Source: Microbacterium paludicola (GTDB lineage Bacteria; Actinomycetota; Actinomycetes; Actinomycetales; Microbacteriaceae). From it: a stretch of DNA of 64,000 bases. Shown piece after piece: positions 63,868 through 64,000 of this stretch. The stretch covers positions 1 to 64,000 of the forward strand of contig NZ_JADGLL010000010.1 in the NCBI RefSeq assembly GCF_015235415.1. The letters run 5' to 3'. The notes under the pieces were generated by a model. That model was not told where the DNA came from. It saw nothing but the letters and a program-made list of their open reading frames with translations, and searched no databases. The position numbers and the translations under genes were made by a program. Positions within the stretch are counted from its first letter, which is position 1. Every line of letters starts with the position of its first letter.

Positions 63868-64000
63868 GCGCGTGGAAGACACTGCGATTCCCGGGGCCGA
63901 GACCGTGCCCGCCGACCTGCTCGCCGCCTTCCTCGCCTACGAGCGCGCGATCCTGGCGAACGACCTCGACGCGCTGGATGCGTTCTTCGCGCCGGGTGAG
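63854..64000 (+). CDS. AtzH/HpxZ-like (DUF3225) protein, cut off by the window end
   Basis: 49 residues are visible: an acidic lead, then DLLAAFLAYERAILANDLDALDAFFAPGE, typical of the NTF2-like AtzH/HpxZ family linked to oxalurate and purine catabolism. It overlaps the amidase gene by 14 nt and runs off the 3' end. By analogy with hpx clusters an amidase may follow beyond the window. Confidence 0.75.
   Translation, partial: MAETERVEDTAIPGAETVPADLLAAFLAYERAILANDLDALDAFFAPGE

Overview
The window comes from a high-GC Gram-positive actinobacterium, most likely Microbacteriaceae and close to Microbacterium. The pointers are strongly GC-biased codons, frequent GTG starts and 4-nt ATGA/GTGA gene overlaps. 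Gene content agrees: a DUF222/HNH protein, a GlgE-type trehalose-to-glycogen pathway, a dnaK-grpE-dnaJ-hspR operon with HAIR operators, and a Dcd with bifunctional-type motifs. Short palindromic intergenic repeats built on GAGCGAGCGGAGCGAGTCGAG-type cores also fit. This placement is inferred from content, not from a phylogenetic marker.

Layout. 1-8.9 kb: CopD-CtaG fusion, membrane-anchored hypothetical, PIF1-like helicase, a beta-lactamase-fold lipoprotein with degraded catalytic motifs, EamA exporter, nitronate monooxygenase and a coupled class I glutamine amidotransferase. 9-19 kb: MarR regulator, FdhA-type dehydrogenase, a second nearly identical amidotransferase, esterase, a MarR/quinone-oxidoreductase divergon with a tandem operator array, PfkB kinase, tRNA-Gly(CCC) and dcd. 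19.2-30.4 kb: a phosphonate-associated hydrolase/dehydrogenase pair, secreted GDPD, YchJ-like protein, secreted M6 protease, two divergent histidine-rich HTH proteins, MFS transporters and an AraC regulator.

30.4-47.6 kb is a stress and storage-carbohydrate block. dnaK-grpE-dnaJ-hspR runs by a 4-nt overlap into glgX. After a 0.67-kb repeat nest come glgP on the minus strand and the divergent glgE-treS-mak-glgB operon, in which every junction overlaps by 4 nt. Together these convert trehalose to maltose, maltose 1-phosphate and branched alpha-glucan, and degrade the glucan.

47.6-52.4 kb: small membrane protein, apt, DUF222/HNH protein, and a divergent MIP channel/arsenate reductase pair with two matching palindromic operators but no adjacent regulator. 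52.6-64 kb: purine (urate/allantoin) catabolism. It holds a NitT-type ABC importer, an XRE-cupin regulator followed by OHCU decarboxylase, HIU hydrolase and cofactor-free urate oxidase, and a divergent operon of NCS1 permease, allantoin-type racemase, allantoinase, FmdA/AmdA-like amidase and the start of an AtzH/HpxZ-like gene cut by the window edge. A perfect 8+8-bp palindrome sits between the regulator and the permease.

I found no CRISPR array, prophage, transposase or rRNA. I did not find a clearly new multi-gene system. The most unusual signals are the pseudoenzyme-like lipoprotein, the duplicated amidotransferase, the histidine-rich regulator pair, the start-codon hairpin at 12246-12293 and several unassigned operators.
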